Source: Actinomycetes bacterium
GTDB taxonomy: Bacteria > Actinomycetota > Actinomycetes > Streptosporangiales > Streptosporangiaceae
Direction of reading: 5' to 3'
Assembly: GCA_023425615.1 (NCBI GenBank)
Contig: JAFACJ010000865.1
Location: 1 to 8,585 of the forward strand
Length of the DNA stretch: 8,585 bases
Shown here: one piece after another, positions 6,506-8,585 of the stretch
Layout of the letters: the number at the start of each line of letters is the position of its first letter
Position numbering within the stretch: the stretch's first letter is position 1
Program-made: the position numbers and the translations under genes
Notes under the pieces: generated by a model
What the model was told of the DNA's origin: nothing
Databases searched by the model: none
What the model saw: the letters and a program-made list of their open reading frames with translations, nothing else

Positions 6506-7432
6506 TCAGTCGTTGACGGGGTCGTTGTCCCGGGAGAAGTCGCCGTACTTGAGAAGGCTGAAAAGACGTTCTCCCGTCGAGGGCGGGGTGAAGAAGAAAT
6601 CCTTCTTGTACGACTTCCCGAGCAGGGAGTACCTGACGAGGTCGACCAGTGTGCGTCCGACGTACCGGGGACCCAGGCCGAGAATGAGTTCCACGAACAC
6701 CCTGGACGGTATCTGCGGCCCGAACCAGTGGTTGACCGAGATGGACGGCGTCTCCGACCGGAGATAATGCCACCAGCCACGAGGAATAAACAGCACCTCA
6801 CCGGGACCGACCGTGGTCGATTGGACGTCGGCGCGCAGAAAATCCGGGAACTCCTCGGCGGAGAAGCTCTCCGGGTCGACCCTGCTGTTGACCACGTTAT
6901 CCACGAAGGGATATACGAAGCGCGTCTGGGAGAACGGAACGAGAATGACCTTCTTGCGGCCGGCGACCTGCGCGAAGATATTGTCCTTCACATCGGAATG
7001 CAGCCCCGAACAGGTACCGGCCGAGCCGATCCACAGCCGCGTGTCGGTGCCCGCGTCGTCCGGCGGCGCCAGGTCCTCGAAACCGAGGGCCGTCTCATAG
7101 CCCGGGATCAGGTCTTCGGGACGGCAATAACCCAGGTAGCAGGGCGCCTCCAGGTCCGGACCGGCCGCCAGGTCGAGGAATTCACCGAAGCCCATCACCC
7201 GTTCGTAGGACTCCTGCCCGCCCTTCAGGACCCCACCGGTGTCCGGCAGGCCGACCATGGCCTTGACCTTCTGCCTCCCGGCGCGCTCCCGCAGTCCGTC
7301 GAACGTCCATGTCGCGGCCTCCCACCCGTCGATGAGCCCCGCGGCCTTGGCCGGCAGCCTACGGGCGATAGCGTCACGGAAATCCGAATGCCCCGTCGCG
7401 TTCCAAACCTCAAATGCCCGAACACCGTTCAT
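6506..7432 (-). CDS. Cupin_8/JmjC-like Fe(II)/2-oxoglutarate oxygenase
   Basis: About 308 residues from the ATG at 7432. The double-stranded beta-helix core shows LHSDVKDNIFAQVAGRKKVILVP (144-166) with metal ligands H145 and D147 and a lysine in GRKK (160/161) suited to bind 2OG. Then comes VGPGEVLFIPRGWWHYLRS (208-226) with the third ligand H222, and ISVNHWFGP (231-239). This is the cupin-like JmjC pattern of small hydroxylases related to FIH. Its substrate could be a free or carrier-bound amino acid, or the finished peptide. It is the first gene of the operon and ends 58 bp before the amidinotransferase. The start is uncertain: ATG 7432 follows a weak GAGAAGC; ATG 7447 and GTG 7513 are also in frame, but their extra codons cross AT-rich, promoter-like DNA and would include a TTA codon. 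The metal site is intact, so activity is expected. Confidence 0.85.
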   Translation of the reverse strand: MNGVRAFEVWNATGHSDFRDAIARRLPAKAAGLIDGWEAATWTFDGLRERAGRQKVKAMVGLPDTGGVLKGGQESYERVMGFGEFLDLAAGPDLEAPCYLGYCRPEDLIPGYETALGFEDLAPPDDAGTDTRLWIGSAGTCSGLHSDVKDNIFAQVAGRKKVILVPFSQTRFVYPFVDNVVNSRVDPESFSAEEFPDFLRADVQSTTVGPGEVLFIPRGWWHYLRSETPSISVNHWFGPQIPSRVFVELILGLGPRYVGRTLVDLVRYSLLGKSYKKDFFFTPPSTGERLFSLLKYGDFSRDNDPVND

Positions 7433-7575
7433 GCTTCTCACATTCATCAGCGCATGGCAATAAAATCCCAGACCGCTTTTTAAACGCCCCCGTGCGAGAA
7501 AAAGAAACCGCACTCGACATCATCAAACTGGACGCCGTACCCCAAGAGCCGCCCGCCATCCCGGCACAGCAACTC

Positions 7576-7583
7576 TCACGTGA
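7576..7583. promoter_or_regulatory. Candidate operator, TCACGTGA palindrome
   Basis: A perfect 8-bp palindrome that falls on the predicted transcription start (about 7580) of the operon promoter, within CTCTCACGTGAAAC. The place is right for a repressor that blocks open-complex formation or clearance. Short palindromes can be chance; the placement relative to the promoter is the main argument. Confidence 0.35.
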
Positions 7584-7586
7584 AAC

Positions 7587-7616
7587 ATCCTGGCCACAAG
7601 ACGATCACCATGTCAA
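7587..7616 (-). promoter_or_regulatory. Probable sigma70-type promoter of the cupin-amidinotransferase-radical SAM-hotdog operon
   Basis: On the minus strand TTGACA (7616-7611) is a perfect -35 hexamer; an 18-nt spacer leads to CAGGAT (7592-7587), an acceptable actinobacterial -10. Predicted transcription begins near 7580, giving a leader of about 150 nt to ATG 7432. The hexamer, spacer length and weak xAxGAT -10 are the same as in the mbtH promoter, so the two leftward units may be read by the same form of RNA polymerase. Confidence 0.5.
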
Positions 7617-7727
7617 CCACCGAATGCCGCGGCGGCCGGCCCGGAACCATTGGCAAGACAACACGACCTGCGAAAATCACAAGAAGATACACAGAAAGAG
7701 ATTGCCCATGAGATCTACGTGATCGCC

Positions 7728-7741
7728 GCCGGACATCCGGC
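7728..7741. other. Dyad GCCGGA-CA-TCCGGC downstream of the AraC-type gene
   Basis: Perfect 6+6 inverted repeat with a 2-nt centre; as RNA it would form a 5-bp stem with a 4-nt loop. It lies about 100 bp past the stop of the AraC-type gene and about 110 bp before the operon -35. It could be a short terminator hairpin for the regulator gene or a protein-binding site. No T-run follows it on the minus strand. Confidence 0.3.
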
Positions 7742-7843
7742 CGAAGAAGCGCGGGCGGATGGTACTCCGCAAGCACTCTCCACGACGGCGAAAGCAAGAA
7801 AACGTTGGCCTATCATGGACAGGCGGACGCCGGAAGGCTTTCT

Positions 7844-8585
7844 TCAGGGGAGAACGTCCGCCGGAGTGTGCGCGGTGTGGCGCAGGCGGGCGGCGTCCCG
7901 GCTGGGGGGCACGCCGAACTGGCGGCGGTATTCACGGCTGAACTGTGATGGGTTGTCATAACCGACGCGGTGGCCTACTCCGGTGACGTCGCCCGGGTGG
8001 GTGGCCAGGAGCAGCCGTGCCTCCTGGAGGCGGATCTGCTTCTGGAACTGGATGGGACTCATCGCGGTCACCGCCTGGAAGTTGCGGTAGAAGGCCGAGA
8101 CGCTCATGCCGGACAGCCGTGCCACGTCCTCGACCCGGAAGGACTGCGCGTAGTGCTCGCGGATCCAGCGCACGGCCCGGGAGACATGGCTGAGGCTGCT
8201 GTCGGCCAGGCCGAGCTGGCGCACCGTCGCGCCCTGCTCGCCGGTGATCAGGCGCCATAGGATCTCGCGTTTGACGAGAGGCGCCAGTACGGCGCGGTCG
8301 CGGGGCTCATCGAGCAGGCGCAGCAGCCGGACCGCCGCGTCGAGCAGCGCGGCCGGGGCGTCGCTGACGATGATCCCCGGCGGCGCGCTCCCGGCGGCGC
8401 GGGGGGTGTCCGCGGGCTCGGCCTGCAGCAGCAGTTCGGCGACGGCGGACGGTTCCAGCACGAGGCCGAACCCGAGCGCGGGCCGTTCAGGGTCGGCCTG
8501 GGTGAACTGTCCGGTGACGGGCAGGTCGACGGACGCGACCAGGTACTGCCCGGGGCCGTACTCATGGACCCGGTCGCCCAGGGCC
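7844..8585 (-). CDS. AraC-family transcriptional regulator, C-terminal part (AraC_N type)
   Basis: The gene enters from the right edge; 246 residues and the TGA at 7844-7846 are visible, and the start lies outside. The N-terminal visible part, VHEYGPGQYLVASVDLPVTG, matches the AraC_N ligand-sensing domain that precedes the HTH in this group. The C-terminal half carries both helix-turn-helix units: FRVEDVARLSGMSVSAFYRNF and then VTGVGHRVGYDNPSQFSREYRRQFG, the standard AraC signature. The frame stays open upstream of the GTG at 8461, and the AraC_N sequence continues through it, so 8461 is an internal valine and not the start. It is transcribed in the same direction as the operon beginning about 410 bp downstream. 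It may regulate the cluster or simply be the neighbouring gene at the cluster edge. Confidence 0.9.
   Translation of the reverse strand, partial: ALGDRVHEYGPGQYLVASVDLPVTGQFTQADPERPALGFGLVLEPSAVAELLLQAEPADTPRAAGSAPPGIIVSDAPAALLDAAVRLLRLLDEPRDRAVLAPLVKREILWRLITGEQGATVRQLGLADSSLSHVSRAVRWIREHYAQSFRVEDVARLSGMSVSAFYRNFQAVTAMSPIQFQKQIRLQEARLLLATHPGDVTGVGHRVGYDNPSQFSREYRRQFGVPPSRDAARLRHTAHTPADVLP

Larger units (their letters stand above)
7433..7843. other. Long non-coding region upstream of the modification operon
   Basis: About 410 bp with lower and more uneven GC than the genes. It separates the AraC-type gene from the cupin gene, both on the minus strand. It holds the putative operon promoter (7587-7616), the palindrome TCACGTGA (7576-7583) and a GCCGGA-CA-TCCGGC dyad (7728-7741). 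It also has AT-rich runs near 7458-7505. No recognisable gene was found on either strand. Two short plus-strand reading frames (from 7492 and from 7650) have locally protein-like composition but no ribosome binding site. Confidence 0.6.

Noticed and set aside
6448..6801. N-terminal extension of the amidinotransferase frame
   Set aside because: The extra residues are Ser/Arg-rich, overlap the end of the cupin gene and lack homology; GGAGG lies directly before the ATG pair at 6447/6450.
6047..7483. Plus-strand open frame (478 codons) opposite the cupin and amidinotransferase genes
   Set aside because: Spans two real genes and their gap on the other strand; no recognisable domain and no ribosome binding site.
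7822..7862. GGCGGACG/CGTCCGCC inverted repeat around the AraC-type stop codon
   Set aside because: 8-bp arms with a 25-nt loop and no T-run; too weak to call a terminator.
1..8585. Mobile elements, CRISPR arrays, tRNA or rRNA genes
   Set aside because: No transposase or integrase motifs, no spaced direct repeats and no tRNA- or rRNA-like sequence noticed on reading both strands.

Overview
The window looks like part of a secondary-metabolite (non-ribosomal peptide) gene cluster from a high-GC actinomycete such as Streptomyces, Nonomuraea or Actinomadura. The basis is the GC-rich third codon positions, GTG and TTG starts, an actinobacterial-type MbtH protein and an AraC_N-type regulator. The genus cannot be fixed from the sequence alone.

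Layout. The left edge (1-173, minus) is the first 57 residues of an NRPS whose N-terminus reads as a condensation domain. It is preceded on the same strand by an MbtH-like protein (338-547). A lower-GC spacer of about 380 bp (548-929) separates this leftward unit from a rightward pair. The pair is a SyrP/TauD-like Fe(II)/2-oxoglutarate dioxygenase (930-1952) and a fused TMD-NBD ABC exporter (1972-3777). Converging on it is a four-gene leftward operon read from about 7432 down to 3823. In order it encodes a cupin_8/JmjC-like Fe(II)/2OG oxygenase, a glycine-amidinotransferase-type enzyme, a radical SAM enzyme (CX3CX2C) and a small protein resembling hotdog-fold thioesterases. A non-coding region of about 410 bp (7433-7843) follows, then the C-terminal part of an AraC-family regulator (7844-8585, minus), whose start lies beyond the window.

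How the genes may work together (inference). The NRPS with MbtH builds the peptide. The SyrP-like enzyme probably beta-hydroxylates an amino acid, perhaps while it is carrier-bound. The amidinotransferase moves an amidino group from arginine to an amine, giving a guanidino unit. The radical SAM and cupin_8 enzymes further modify that unit or the peptide. The small hotdog-like protein may hydrolyse or edit an acyl thioester, and the ABC transporter exports the product. I do not recognise the cluster as a known product. The AGAT-type amidinotransferase, the radical SAM enzyme that resembles RaSEA/Elp3-like proteins rather than SPASM or B12 types, and the cupin_8 oxygenase in one operon are the most interesting part.

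Regulation. Two leftward promoters share the same layout: a perfect TTGACA -35, an 18-nt spacer and a weak xAxGAT -10. Each has a palindrome on or beside it (643-655 for mbtH, 7576-7583 for the operon). No tRNA, rRNA, CRISPR array, transposase or attachment site was found.
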